From Legionellaceae bacterium (GTDB lineage: Bacteria > Pseudomonadota > Gammaproteobacteria > Legionellales > Legionellaceae): 43,513 bases of DNA. This document shows, one piece after another, positions 26,626 through 34,932 of the stretch. Each line of letters starts with the position of its first letter. Positions within the stretch are counted from its first letter, which is position 1. Under the pieces are notes generated by a model that ran no database searches, was not told where the DNA came from, and saw only the letters and a program-made list of their open reading frames with translations. Both the position numbers and the translations under genes were made by a program. Location of the stretch: positions 1 through 43,513 of the forward strand of contig JARGOS010000013.1 of the NCBI GenBank assembly GCA_029212505.1. The letters are read 5' to 3'.

Positions 26626-27339
26626 ATGCATACACAAAATCATATTTATTATCATGACGATCAAGCATTACATGCCCATTTTGCCTTTGATAAAACAAGC
26701 TCAGCCAAACGACCTGCAGTGCTTGTCTTTCATGACTGGAGTGGCCGAAACGAATTTGCCTGTGTGAAAGCAGAGCAATTTGCTGAAATGGGTTATGTTG
26801 GCTTTGCCGCCGATATTTATGGCGACGGAAATATTGGCACCACCCAAGATGAGAAACAAGCATTAATGACCCCGTTTATGGACGATCGTCTTTTATTATT
26901 TGGGCGTCTTTTTGCTGCACTCGATGCACTCGCTGCCTTTCCTGAAGTCGATGAAACACGCGTTGCTGCTGTGGGCTATTGCTTTGGCGGGTTATGTGCG
27001 CTTGATCTTGCACGCACAGGCGCCGCTCTTTCTGGGGTTGTGAGCTTTCATGGCTTACTTACCCCCCCTACACCACGCCCCGAAGAAAGCATTCATGCCA
27101 AAGTACTGGCGCTTCATGGTTTTGACGATCCGATGGTTCCACCTGAAGATGTCACGGCGTTTTGTCATGAAATGACCGAGGCCCATGCCGACTGGCAAAT
27201 GCACATGTACGGTCAAACCACCCATGCATTTACGAACCCAGAAGCCAACGATCCTATCCTCGGTACACGCTACAGTGCTAAAGCTGAGCACCGCTCGTTT
27301 CAAGCGATGACCAATTTTCTCACGGAGATTTTTGCTTAA
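26626..27339 (+). CDS. dienelactone hydrolase family protein
   Basis: A 237-residue alpha/beta hydrolase of the DLH type. The nucleophile is C119 in VGYCFGG (the family uses Cys in G-X-C-X-G). The acid is in HGFDDPMVPPEDV and the base His in TTHAFTNP. HDWSGRNEF and AADIYGDG are typical DLH blocks. AGGAAG precedes ATG 26626. No catechol pathway genes are nearby, so the physiological substrate is open; many bacterial members are general esterase-like enzymes. It is followed by the pncC-thpR fusion in the same operon. Confidence 0.9.
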   Translation: MHTQNHIYYHDDQALHAHFAFDKTSSAKRPAVLVFHDWSGRNEFACVKAEQFAEMGYVGFAADIYGDGNIGTTQDEKQALMTPFMDDRLLLFGRLFAALDALAAFPEVDETRVAAVGYCFGGLCALDLARTGAALSGVVSFHGLLTPPTPRPEESIHAKVLALHGFDDPMVPPEDVTAFCHEMTEAHADWQMHMYGQTTHAFTNPEANDPILGTRYSAKAEHRSFQAMTNFLTEIFA

Positions 27340-27342
27340 TTT

Positions 27343-28389
27343 ATGACAAAAATAATAAACACCCCTGAAGCTCTTGCTGCAGAGCTCGGCGAGCTACTTA
27401 AACATTCGGGCTTATTACTCGCCGTAGCTGAATCGTGCACTGGGGGTAGTTTAGGCGCACGACTGACCTCGATTCCTGGCAGCTCGGCATGGTTTGATCG
27501 CGGCTTTATTACCTATTCTAACGAAGCAAAACACGAGATGCTTGGCGTGCCCGAACATATTTTACATCGTGATGGAGCCGTCAGCGAGCGTGCGGCGCGC
27601 GCCATGGCTGAAGGCTCCATTCGTCATAGTGCTGGTCATATCAGTGTGGCGATTACGGGTATTGCTGGCCCTGGTGGTGGAAGTCAAGAAAAACCAGTCG
27701 GAACCGTCTGGATTGCATGTGCAGGTGCACGGCAAAAAACCACCACCATCTGTTATCACTTTGAAGGCGACCGAGAAGCGGTACGGCAAGCCGCTGAATT
27801 ACACGCACTTAAAATGCTGCTAAACCGAGCACAAGCTGCTTTACCTCCTATCAGCAATCATCAAGAACCTACCTACTTTTTTGCCTTAATGCCCGACCCT
27901 GCAACCGCTCTAGCGCTCCATCACCAAGCGCATGTTGTAACTCAACATGGCGCTTGCCAACCTACACCACGTGAGAATCTCCATATCACACTCGCTTATC
28001 TTGGCAAACTGCACGCAGCAGAGCTCAGGAATCTCGAAAACATCGCTTCACCCTGCCCCGTGACGCCATTTGAACTAGGTATTGAAGAAGCCAAGCACTG
28101 GCCCGAACAAGCCATCAGCTATCTTGCTCCAACAAGTCCACAAACTCACCTAGAGCAGCTCCATAGCTTTTTAAATCAACATATGACACAACAAGGATTT
28201 AAACCTGAACGTCGTCAATTTGTGCCTCACATCACCATCGCACGCCATAACAACCAGGCGTTTAAAGCACACAAAATACACACTGTTTCGTGGTTTGTTT
28301 ACGACTTTTGTCTGGTAAGCGCTACACCAAGAGCACGAGCTTCAGCATCCGATTACACGATATTAAAACGCTGGCCTTTAGCATCATGA
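27343..28389 (+). CDS. PncC (CinA C-terminal) fused to ThpR 2H phosphoesterase
   Basis: One uninterrupted 348-residue frame with two families. Residues 1-165 are the CinA C-terminal/PncC domain, which hydrolyses nicotinamide mononucleotide to NaMN for NAD recycling: AESCTGGSLGARL (S31), ITYSNEAKHEMLGV, AITGIAGPGGGS and KPVGTVWIA. Residues about 175-348 are a 2H phosphoesterase of the ThpR (RNA 2',3'-cyclic phosphodiesterase, formerly 2'-5' RNA ligase) type, with two HXTX motifs, HITL at 214-217 and HITI at 296-299. A short linker (AALPPISNHQEP) joins them. These are normally separate proteins. The gene starts 3 nt after the hydrolase stop. A shared NAD/RNA-repair role is possible but inferred. 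Confidence 0.88.
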   Translation: MTKIINTPEALAAELGELLKHSGLLLAVAESCTGGSLGARLTSIPGSSAWFDRGFITYSNEAKHEMLGVPEHILHRDGAVSERAARAMAEGSIRHSAGHISVAITGIAGPGGGSQEKPVGTVWIACAGARQKTTTICYHFEGDREAVRQAAELHALKMLLNRAQAALPPISNHQEPTYFFALMPDPATALALHHQAHVVTQHGACQPTPRENLHITLAYLGKLHAAELRNLENIASPCPVTPFELGIEEAKHWPEQAISYLAPTSPQTHLEQLHSFLNQHMTQQGFKPERRQFVPHITIARHNNQAFKAHKIHTVSWFVYDFCLVSATPRARASASDYTILKRWPLAS

Positions 28390-28403
28390 ACAAGAAGCTG
28401 GCC

Positions 28404-28817
28404 CTAGCTCTGAATATAAAAATATACCACGCGGGATAAAATCTGCGAAGATACAGCAAACATAACGAAAAGAACAACATAGTAGCCATAACCTGAAGCC
28501 ACGCGTTTTAATGCTTTCATCATCACAACGGGCACGGCGAGCCATAAAATCGCATTAATTAAAAAAGCCCAGCAAACAAAGGTTACAAAAACAAGCGGTT
28601 CAAAGACCCAAACATGATGGGTGAGCACAAGAAACACGCCAACCAATAAGCTTAATGCGCCACTTAGCATCCCACTCACACCAGGCTCTTTCATCTCAGC
28701 AATTAATGCTCGGTAATAATGCGCTCGAAACAACAAAATCAATACCAAGATCATCAAATATAAGCCTAATCCTATATTTAGCATATGCTCCTGAAATAGC
28801 GCTGTTTCTGTGAACAT
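28404..28817 (-). CDS. four-helix inner-membrane protein of unknown function
   Basis: 137 residues when started at the third of three consecutive Met codons, which is 6 nt from AGGAG. Longer starts are possible, at MNQEMMM (28835) or further upstream. Four hydrophobic segments are visible: LGLYLMILVLILLF, GMLSGALSLLVGVFLVL, FVTFVCWAFLINAILWLAVPVV and YVVLFVMFAVSSQIL. A His pair (LTHHVW) lies between helices 2 and 3. No family is recognised. It converges with the pncC-thpR gene (14 nt apart) and diverges from asnS. Confidence 0.72.
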   Translation of the reverse strand: MFTETALFQEHMLNIGLGLYLMILVLILLFRAHYYRALIAEMKEPGVSGMLSGALSLLVGVFLVLTHHVWVFEPLVFVTFVCWAFLINAILWLAVPVVMMKALKRVASGYGYYVVLFVMFAVSSQILSRVVYFYIQS

Positions 28818-29013
28818 CATCATCTCCTGATTCATGAACGATCTTTTTTCTTTATTTGATACAAATAGAATCAATATAGTTAAAAAATAGACCAAAACAT
28901 TGGATTTAGCAAGTTTCATACACGCAACATGTGCTCGCCTCTTTTATGCTCATTTCTTCTGGTATATCATCAGGACCTAATTTTTTATCATGATTTGAAT
29001 GGAAGAATGTAAT

Positions 29014-30417
29014 ATGTCCGAAATAAGTACGGTTAAAGCTTGTCTAGGCGGAAAAGTTCACGCAGGAACATCAGTGACCGTACGCGGTTGGGTCAAAACA
29101 CGGCGCGATTCAAAAGCCGGTATTTCTTTTATTAGTTTGCACGACGGCTCTTGCTTTTCTCCCATTCAAATTGTCGCACCGGCCAATTTAGCTAATTACC
29201 CAACTGAAATTCAAAAACTCACCGCAGGCTGCGCTGTCATAGCAACCGGGACACTCGTTGCCTCGCAAGGCAAAGGACAAACATTTGAAATACAGGCGGA
29301 TAGCGTTGAAGTTGCAGGCTGGGTAGAAAACCCTGAAAGCTATCCTATTCAGGCCAAGCGCCACACACTTGAGTTTTTACGTGATGTTGCGCACCTACGT
29401 CCTCGCACCAACACCATCAGCGCTGTCACCCGCGTGCGTCATTGTGTATCACAAGCCATCCATCGCTTTTTACATGAGCAAGGCTACTTTTGGATTCACA
29501 CCCCCGTGATTACCACCAATGACTGTGAAGGTGCGGGTGAATTATTTCGTGTAAGCACGCTTGATTTACAAAATATTCCACGCGACGATAAAAACCAACC
29601 TGATTTCTCAAAAGATTTTTTTGGAAAAGAAACGTTTCTCACCGTGTCAGGCCAGCTGAACGTCGAGGCCTACTGCCTAGCGATGTCTAAAGTGTACACA
29701 TTTGGCCCAACGTTTCGCGCTGAAAACTCGCATACCAGCCGACATTTAGCTGAATTTTGGATGGTGGAGCCTGAACTTGCTTTTGGGACGCTTGATGATA
29801 TATGCAAGCTTTCTCAAGCATTCTTACGCTATGTTTGCCAAGCTGTACTCACCGAACTCCCCGATGATATGGCGTTCTTCAATCAGTTTATCGATAAAAC
29901 CTGCATTCAGCGTCTAGAAGATTTAATTAAGTCTGATTTCGAGACCCTTCCGTATCAAGATGCCATTCGCATGCTTGAAAAATCAAAGCAAAATTTTGAA
30001 TACCCCGTGCAATGGGGCTTAGATTTACAATCAGAACATGAACGCTACCTCACGGAAACTGTGTTTAAAAAACCGGTGATTATCACCAACTATCCAAAAG
30101 ATATCAAAAGCTTTTACATGCGTATGAACGATGATAACCAAACCGTGGCGGCGATGGATGTCTTAGTGCCCGGCATTGGTGAAATCATTGGCGGAAGCCA
30201 ACGGGAAGAGCGTTTAGATGTTCTAGAAAACCGTATGAACGACCACAACATCGATCACAAACATTATCAATGGTATCTCGACCTAAGGCGCTACGGCACC
30301 GTGCCACACGCTGGATTTGGCCTTGGACTCGAGCGTTTGGTGAGCTACGTCACCGGTGTTGCTAACGTGCGTGATGTGATTGCATTTCCACGAACACCTG
30401 GGCATGCGAATTATTAG
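29014..30417 (+). CDS. asnS: asparaginyl-tRNA synthetase
   Basis: Class II aminoacyl-tRNA synthetase that charges tRNA-Asn. ATG 29014 has GGAAG 8 nt upstream and gives 467 residues, like E. coli AsnS (466); an ATG at 28999 is not needed. The N-terminal OB-fold anticodon domain is [17 protein letters not shown]. The catalytic domain has motif 2 [21 protein letters not shown] (residues around 220-245) and motif 3 [10 protein letters not shown] near the C-terminus. Its presence suggests direct Asn-tRNA charging. The stop overlaps the end of the convergent GGDEF fragment. Confidence 0.97.
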   Translation: MSEISTVKACLGGKVHAGTSVTVRGWVKTRRDSKAGISFISLHDGSCFSPIQIVAPANLANYPTEIQKLTAGCAVIATGTLVASQGKGQTFEIQADSVEVAGWVENPESYPIQAKRHTLEFLRDVAHLRPRTNTISAVTRVRHCVSQAIHRFLHEQGYFWIHTPVITTNDCEGAGELFRVSTLDLQNIPRDDKNQPDFSKDFFGKETFLTVSGQLNVEAYCLAMSKVYTFGPTFRAENSHTSRHLAEFWMVEPELAFGTLDDICKLSQAFLRYVCQAVLTELPDDMAFFNQFIDKTCIQRLEDLIKSDFETLPYQDAIRMLEKSKQNFEYPVQWGLDLQSEHERYLTETVFKKPVIITNYPKDIKSFYMRMNDDNQTVAAMDVLVPGIGEIIGGSQREERLDVLENRMNDHNIDHKHYQWYLDLRRYGTVPHAGFGLGLERLVSYVTGVANVRDVIAFPRTPGHANY

Positions 30418-30755
30418 CGAGCATGCTCAGCATAGACCAGCACTCGATTTTTACCCTTCTCTTTTGCTTGATATAAGGCAAGATCGGCACACTCAATCAA
30501 GCGATCCTGTGAGTTCGTTGAGTCACTCATACAGCTCACACCGATGCTTACCGTGATACTTATATCATCACTAAAATGCATTTTTTCTACAGCTCTACAA
30601 AGACGCTCGGCAACATGTTCCGCGTCTTCGAGCAAGCACTGCGGCATAATAACCGCGAGCTCTTCGCCGCCATATCGAGCCGAAATATGCATCTTACTGT
30701 GTAAATCGTCAGGGTGTTTTTTTTGCATCGCTTGATAAAAATAATTGGTTTGGTT
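30414..30755 (-). pseudogene. C-terminal remnant of a GGDEF (diguanylate cyclase) domain
   Basis: About 110 residues match only the second half of a GGDEF domain: ARYGGEELAVIMP (the signature, GGEEL), AERLCRAVEKM, ITVSIGVSC and ADLALYQAKEKGKNRV. The first half, with the metal-binding Asp and nucleotide-binding strands, and any sensor region are missing. The frame is open upstream only to a stop at 30756-30758 and lies across the end of the HAD gene. It therefore cannot make c-di-GMP and looks like the tail of a gene cut off by deletion or rearrangement. A short translated product from the ATG at 30728 cannot be excluded. Confidence 0.8.
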
Positions 30756-31440
30756 TCATATCGTTAAACTCACTCACGTCTAAAGCATGTAACAGGATTT
30801 GAGTCGAGCGGGTATTTTGATAATGAAGACCAGATAAACCTAAGTTTCGAGCTTTATTCACAAGCTCCAGTTTATCATCTACAAATAGACACTCATGGGA
30901 TTCTAAATTATTTTCATTTAATACCTGCAGCCAAGCTTGATTTGCTTCGTCTCCCGAAAAGCATTTGTAGTGTCCTGTTTCATGAGAAAAATAGCATTTA
31001 TCGAAAAGAGATCTCAGCGTTTTGCCTGGGTATTTTTCTTGATAAAGTTCTTCTGCATACGCCCTGTGAAGAGGGTTAGCATCACTAAGTATAAATAAGC
31101 GAAGTCCTTGTTCTCTAAATATAGATAAATTATCTAATAATTCGTAATTAAGGCCAATAATGGCTGCATTCCACGCCTGCTTGAATTGTTCAAATGTGAT
31201 GGATTCGTCAAGGGAGGCATGCGTACGAATGTCTTCAAAAAAAGGTCGGGCTGATGCTTCGTCAACACCATATTTTCCCGTTTGAAAGTCAACCAGGCAT
31301 TGTTGACACGCTTCATCTAGCCAGAAATCCTCTTGCAAGATTATTCCGTACGTTTCAAAACATTGAATCAATTCAATTAATTGGGACAGTCCTTTATTTA
31401 AAACACCTCCCACATCAAAAATAATTGCTTTTATGCGCAT
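30709..31440 (-). CDS. HAD-superfamily hydrolase, subfamily IA-like
   Basis: 243 residues. Motif I is IIFDVGGVL (nucleophile D9, with the second Asp replaced by Gly as in YihX-like phosphatases). Motif II is FILSDAN, and motif IV is CLFVDDKLE. A helical cap lies between I and II. AAGGCG 6 nt before ATG 31440 is a good ribosome site. The C-terminal residues after about 225 (NDMKPNQLFLSSDAKKTP) run through the start of the GGDEF remnant and probably are not original protein, so the junction may have replaced its natural end. The substrate is unknown; such enzymes dephosphorylate small sugar phosphates or nucleotides. Confidence 0.82.
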   Translation of the reverse strand: MRIKAIIFDVGGVLNKGLSQLIELIQCFETYGIILQEDFWLDEACQQCLVDFQTGKYGVDEASARPFFEDIRTHASLDESITFEQFKQAWNAAIIGLNYELLDNLSIFREQGLRLFILSDANPLHRAYAEELYQEKYPGKTLRSLFDKCYFSHETGHYKCFSGDEANQAWLQVLNENNLESHECLFVDDKLELVNKARNLGLSGLHYQNTRSTQILLHALDVSEFNDMKPNQLFLSSDAKKTP

Positions 31441-31662
31441 AGTTCGCCTTTATCAATAACCTGCATGACATATCAAAAACATAGTTTGAAGCTCCATCTG
31501 GGGCCTCTTAATCTTGAGTTTAGACCACCTATTAATAAATTTGGGTCCGACAGAAGCGTATAAAAATACTCATGCGCTTTATGCCCTCATAGCTTACCAC
31601 TCAAGCCTTTTTGTCAACATGACTGCAACCGAACGCGCCCGAGCCTAACCTTATGCTTGGCC

Positions 31663-32391
31663 TTACGCGAACTGAATGAGTTGTTTCATTTCTCGTACGG
31701 CATCTTTAAAACCTGTAAACAGCGCACGGGCAACAATTGCATGCCCAATGTTCAGTTCATTCATGCCGGGAATGCGCGCAATAGGCTTCACATTATGATA
31801 ATGCAAGCCGTGGCCTGCATTCACAATAAGATTAAGCTTTGCAGCATATTCAGCCGCTTGCTCGATACGCGCTAATTCTTTCATGACTTCGGCCGGTGTT
31901 GTTGCATCCGCGTAACACCCCGTATGTATTTCTATCACCGGCGCACCCGCTGCTGCTGCTGCATCAATTTGTGCGCGCACCGGATCGATAAACAACGAGA
32001 CCTCACTGCCTACCTTCTGTAAACGCTGAACAGCGTCCACCACCGCTTGATGGTGCATCACAACATCTAAACCACCTTCGGTTGTGAGCTCTTCCCGTTT
32101 TTCTGGCACAAAACACACATGTTCTGGTGCAATTTTTTCAGCAAACTCAACCATGCCGTCTGTAATCGCAAGCTCCAAATTCATACGTGTTTGTAACGCT
32201 TCTTTGAATAATAAGACATCACGCGGTTGAATATGCCGTTGATCTTCACGTAAATGCAGTGTAATGCCGTCGGCACCCGCTTCTTCAGCATCAAGCGCCG
32301 CTTTGAGTGGATCGGGGTATTTTGTTCCACGTGCTTGCCGCAGTGTTGCTACATGATCGATATTCACACCTAATAAAACATGTCGATTCAT
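31663..32391 (-). CDS. pdxJ: pyridoxine 5'-phosphate synthase
   Basis: PdxJ joins 3-amino-1-hydroxyacetone phosphate and deoxyxylulose phosphate to give pyridoxine 5'-phosphate (vitamin B6). 242 residues from ATG 32391, with GAGGCG close upstream; a TTG codon directly before it is an unlikely start. Family blocks are [81 protein letters not shown] and [12 protein letters not shown]. In many gammaproteobacteria pdxJ directly follows recO; here recO is about 3.7 kb upstream on the same strand, with inserted plus-strand genes between. acpS, the usual next gene, is not present downstream. Confidence 0.96.
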   Translation of the reverse strand: MNRHVLLGVNIDHVATLRQARGTKYPDPLKAALDAEEAGADGITLHLREDQRHIQPRDVLLFKEALQTRMNLELAITDGMVEFAEKIAPEHVCFVPEKREELTTEGGLDVVMHHQAVVDAVQRLQKVGSEVSLFIDPVRAQIDAAAAAGAPVIEIHTGCYADATTPAEVMKELARIEQAAEYAAKLNLIVNAGHGLHYHNVKPIARIPGMNELNIGHAIVARALFTGFKDAVREMKQLIQFA

Positions 32392-32533
32392 CAATTCGCC
32401 TCTAATTTAATCTATTTTATACTAATTCAATAAGACTTCATGTTTTACCAGAAATTGAAATATAACGCATGCTAATTTTAGATTTAATGCTTATCAACAC
32501 CCCATAATGCCGAGCTATACGCAAAGCATGAAA

Positions 32534-32562
32534 TTGCCTTTATTAATCAATTAAAGTATAGT
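32534..32562 (+). promoter_or_regulatory. sigma70-type promoter for the 301-residue membrane-hairpin gene
   Basis: TTGCCT (32534-32539, 4 of 6) and TATAGT (32557-32562, 5 of 6) are separated by 17 nt, 31 nt before the TTG start at 32594. The rest of the 202-nt pdxJ-to-hairpin-gene gap holds nothing else I can name. Confidence 0.5.
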
Positions 32563-32593
32563 TACCACCTAAATAAGTCATAAGGAATTAATT

Positions 32594-33499
32594 TTGATCA
32601 ACACAAGAAATATAATTGCATTTACTGCTCGTTATTTAATGCTCGCTGATGAAGCAAGAAAAGGTAAGTTAACCACCTTTTTTTTAGCTGAGCTTGAAAA
32701 TATCCATCAGCAAGAACAGGCAAACGCAGTTGTTGTCCACCAAAACACACATTTAAACGAAAAACTTCAAACAGACGCTTGCATTCAAAGACTCATAAGA
32801 TCGTGCTTTGTACAAGGAGAACCTTCTATACGGCACAAAGAATCAAACGAATTTAAAGAGATTCTGTTATATAGCGTCATGATCGAGTCGTTTCAACAGC
32901 TTTTAACATTATTGCAAGATGAGGCCTTTGTCGCCTACATGAAAGACAGCGGTGTTGAGCTCCCCCAAAATGATGCAAACATCACCATGACAATGTTATC
33001 CGATATGATTCCTGTAATTATTGATTGTGTAAGCAACAACCTCGCGCAAGATAAAGAAAAATTTGAGGCATTGCACGAAAGCGCATCTCTTCTTCAATTC
33101 ACCGGTTGGGCTCTCACGATGGTAGCTTGTGCTATTGTGCTTGTTTCGCTCTGGCCTGCGATACTCGTTTCAACCCTAGGGCTCGCTACCATGATAACAG
33201 GTATATATCAGGACGGTATAGCCAACGAATTATCAAGCACCTATGATAAGATCAACAGCATGCTACAACCCGTTAAAAATACGGAAAATCAAACAGGCCT
33301 TTCTTCTCATATTCATAACAGCATTCATACATATCTAACAAAAGAAATCGTTAACAATTTATGGAACGCACAAGATATTGAGCTAGCGCACAACAAATAT
33401 AATTTATTTAGCCCGAGTTATCTTCAATATGGTTTAAACTATAAGCAGCCGAAGGATTTGAGACGTGAGTTTTTAGACCAAGAACCACGCCTCAATTAA
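32594..33499 (+). CDS. hypothetical protein with a central membrane hairpin
   Basis: Not recognised. 301 residues from a TTG start at 32594, with AAGGA 7 nt before it and a promoter upstream. The first 165 residues are helical and soluble. Residues about 172-205 are strongly hydrophobic and would form one or two closely spaced membrane helices (FTGWALTMVACAIVLVSLW, then a Gly/Thr-rich second half). A polar tail follows. There is no N-terminal signal peptide. This layout, a soluble helical body with an internal hairpin, is seen in secreted effectors that insert into host membranes, but also in ordinary membrane proteins. It is the first gene of the insertion that separates pdxJ from recO. Confidence 0.68.
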   Translation: MINTRNIIAFTARYLMLADEARKGKLTTFFLAELENIHQQEQANAVVVHQNTHLNEKLQTDACIQRLIRSCFVQGEPSIRHKESNEFKEILLYSVMIESFQQLLTLLQDEAFVAYMKDSGVELPQNDANITMTMLSDMIPVIIDCVSNNLAQDKEKFEALHESASLLQFTGWALTMVACAIVLVSLWPAILVSTLGLATMITGIYQDGIANELSSTYDKINSMLQPVKNTENQTGLSSHIHNSIHTYLTKEIVNNLWNAQDIELAHNKYNLFSPSYLQYGLNYKQPKDLRREFLDQEPRLN

Positions 33500-33520
33500 G
33501 CTTTACCCCTAACAAGCCAC

Positions 33521-33733
33521 TTATACGCCTAAATGCACGGACGCATCTTTCATTTCTTCATTTGGATTCGACATAAACGGTAGCTCTTGAAACATGGTAA
33601 ACATCCGTCTAGAGCGCTGATTTTCTGTAGTAATTGATGAGATTACTGAGCTTTGCTCCTTATCTAACGCATCTAAATGAAAAATGGTTAAGTCCGTAAA
33701 CTGCTGTAAATTCAAGATGACTTTTTGAATTAG
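33521..33733 (-). pseudogene. possible 3' fragment of a gene cut by the IS element
   Basis: A minus-strand frame runs from the left end of the IS element to a stop at 33521 and encodes about 70 residues with protein-like composition (LQQFTDLTIFHLDALDKEQ, later FQELPFMSNPNEEMKDAS). It has no proper start; the first possible codon is a TTG without ribosome site. It may be the tail of a gene disrupted by the insertion, but I could not find the matching front part beyond the element. It could also be a chance open frame. Confidence 0.25.
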
Positions 33734-34766
33734 GGGTCATCACCAAGATTCGGTATTATTAGTTTGTGAAGAACAATAAAAACCGGAGAAAAGCGATGAC
33801 CGATTACAATATTACCGTTGGAAAGGATTTACTGCCAGAACTTTTAACAAGCCAAGATGGTTTAGCAAAGCTGGTTGGGGATGTTTTAAATCAAATATTG
33901 GAAGCCCAAGTGAGTGAATCGTTAAACGCAGAGCCTTATGAACGCTCCGAAGGTCGGGCAGGTTACCGCAATGGTAATCGGGTAAGGCAACTGTATACGC
34001 GTGTTGGCCCAGTTCAGTTGCGCGTTCCTCAAACACGTGATGGTTCGTTTTCAACGGATATTTTCAAGCGCTATCAGCGCAGTGAGCAAGCCCTTCTTTT
34101 GTCGTTGATGGAGATGGTTGTTAATGGCGTTTCCACACGAAAAGTCACCAACATTACAGAAGAGCTCTGTGGAACACAGTTTTTCAAAATCTACCGTCAG
34201 CTCGTTATGCGCCGGCCTCGATGCGCGTGTTCGTGCGTTCAATGAACGACGTTTTGATGGTGAAGATTACCCTTTTATTGTTATGGATGCTTTATTTTTT
34301 AAAAGCCGAGAGGGTGACCGTGTTGTTTCTCGGGCCGCACTGACGGTATCAGGTATTCGTTCCGATGGTTATCGTGAGATACTGGGCATTCAAATTGGTG
34401 ATACGGAAAGTTTTTCTACCTGGGATGAGACGTTTCGTTTGTTAAAACAGCGTGGATTAAAAGGGGTAATGTATCTTATTTCTGACCAACATTCAGGACT
34501 CACTGAGGCAATTAAAAAGCATTTTCAAGGAGCCACGTGGCAGCGTTGCCAGGTGCACTTAATGCGCAATATTCTTGGTGCCACCTCCGTTCGAAACCGT
34601 AAAGAAGTGGCATCTGACGCAAAGTTAGTGCTTCAAGCACCGGATATGAAAAGCGAATTAATAAAACTGAAATGAGTGTGGTAAAAATGCACGAAAGTGT
34701 TTGATTAATAAACTGAACTGATAGGACGAATTAATGGGAATTTACAGCACTTTTTGGACTTGACCC
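33734..34766 (+). mobile_element. decayed IS256-family insertion sequence
   Basis: The transposase remnant is of the IS256/mutator type. The right end ends CTTGACCC (34759-34766) after a short A/T stretch, as in this family. The left end begins GGGTCA (33734-33739), and the first 17 bases pair imperfectly with the right end (about 10 matches). At about 1.03 kb it is shorter than intact family members (1.3-1.4 kb), and the missing part is the 3' third of the transposase. No matching target-site duplication is visible in the flanks, so the element is old or rearranged. Confidence 0.7.
33796..34675 (+). pseudogene. IS256/mutator-family transposase, frameshifted and truncated
   Basis: The frame starts at ATG 33796 (GGAG 7 nt upstream) and reads MTDYNITVGKDLLPELL to ITEELCGTQF. 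It then breaks at a five-T run (34180-34184), where one extra T shifts the frame. The homologous reading continues in the next frame with SKSTVSSLCAGLDARV. Two catalytic acidic sites are visible downstream, Asp in IVMDALFFK and Asp in LISDQHSGL. The frame then stops at 34675 soon after CQVHLMRNIL, so the third catalytic residue (Glu) and the last 150 or so residues are gone. The element cannot move by itself. Rescue by slippage at the T-run would still give a truncated enzyme. Confidence 0.88.
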
Positions 34767-34863
34767 ACTTCGAGAAACTCGCCTTAAGTTTTTTGATTCA
34801 GGACGGGATGAATATAACCATGATGACCAGGCACCAGAACAAGATATAAATATTAATTATTGA
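34767..34863 (+). pseudogene. possible C-terminal gene scrap right of the IS element
   Basis: Directly after the IS right end an open frame reads LRETRLKFFDSGRDEYNHDD, then an acidic/Asn tail to TGA at 34863. It has no start of its own, and upstream it runs only into the IS sequence. The composition is that of a real protein end, so it may be the tail of a gene disrupted by the insertion. There is a faint likeness to the end of the 301-residue protein (DLRREFLDQEP), which would fit a partial duplication, but this is weak. Confidence 0.25.
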
Positions 34864-34870
34864 TAATTGA

Positions 34871-34910
34871 TTGTCATACCGTCAATTATCAACCATAATT
34901 GATGGTATGA
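34871..34910 (+). promoter_or_regulatory. promoter embedded in an inverted repeat, upstream of the DUF4143 ATPase gene
   Basis: TTGTCA (34871-34876, 5 of 6) and CATAAT (34894-34899, 5 of 6) are exactly 17 nt apart. They are covered by an inverted repeat with 16-nt arms (34874-34889 and 34895-34910; TCATACC...ATTAT against ATAAT...GGTATGA), a 5-nt centre and one G-T pair. The transcript would begin near 34906, 27 nt before ATG 34933. Such symmetry over a promoter suggests a dimeric regulator binding site, or a hairpin at the mRNA 5' end. The regulator is not identified. Confidence 0.6.
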
Positions 34911-34932
34911 TATAACAAAAATCACTCAAACT

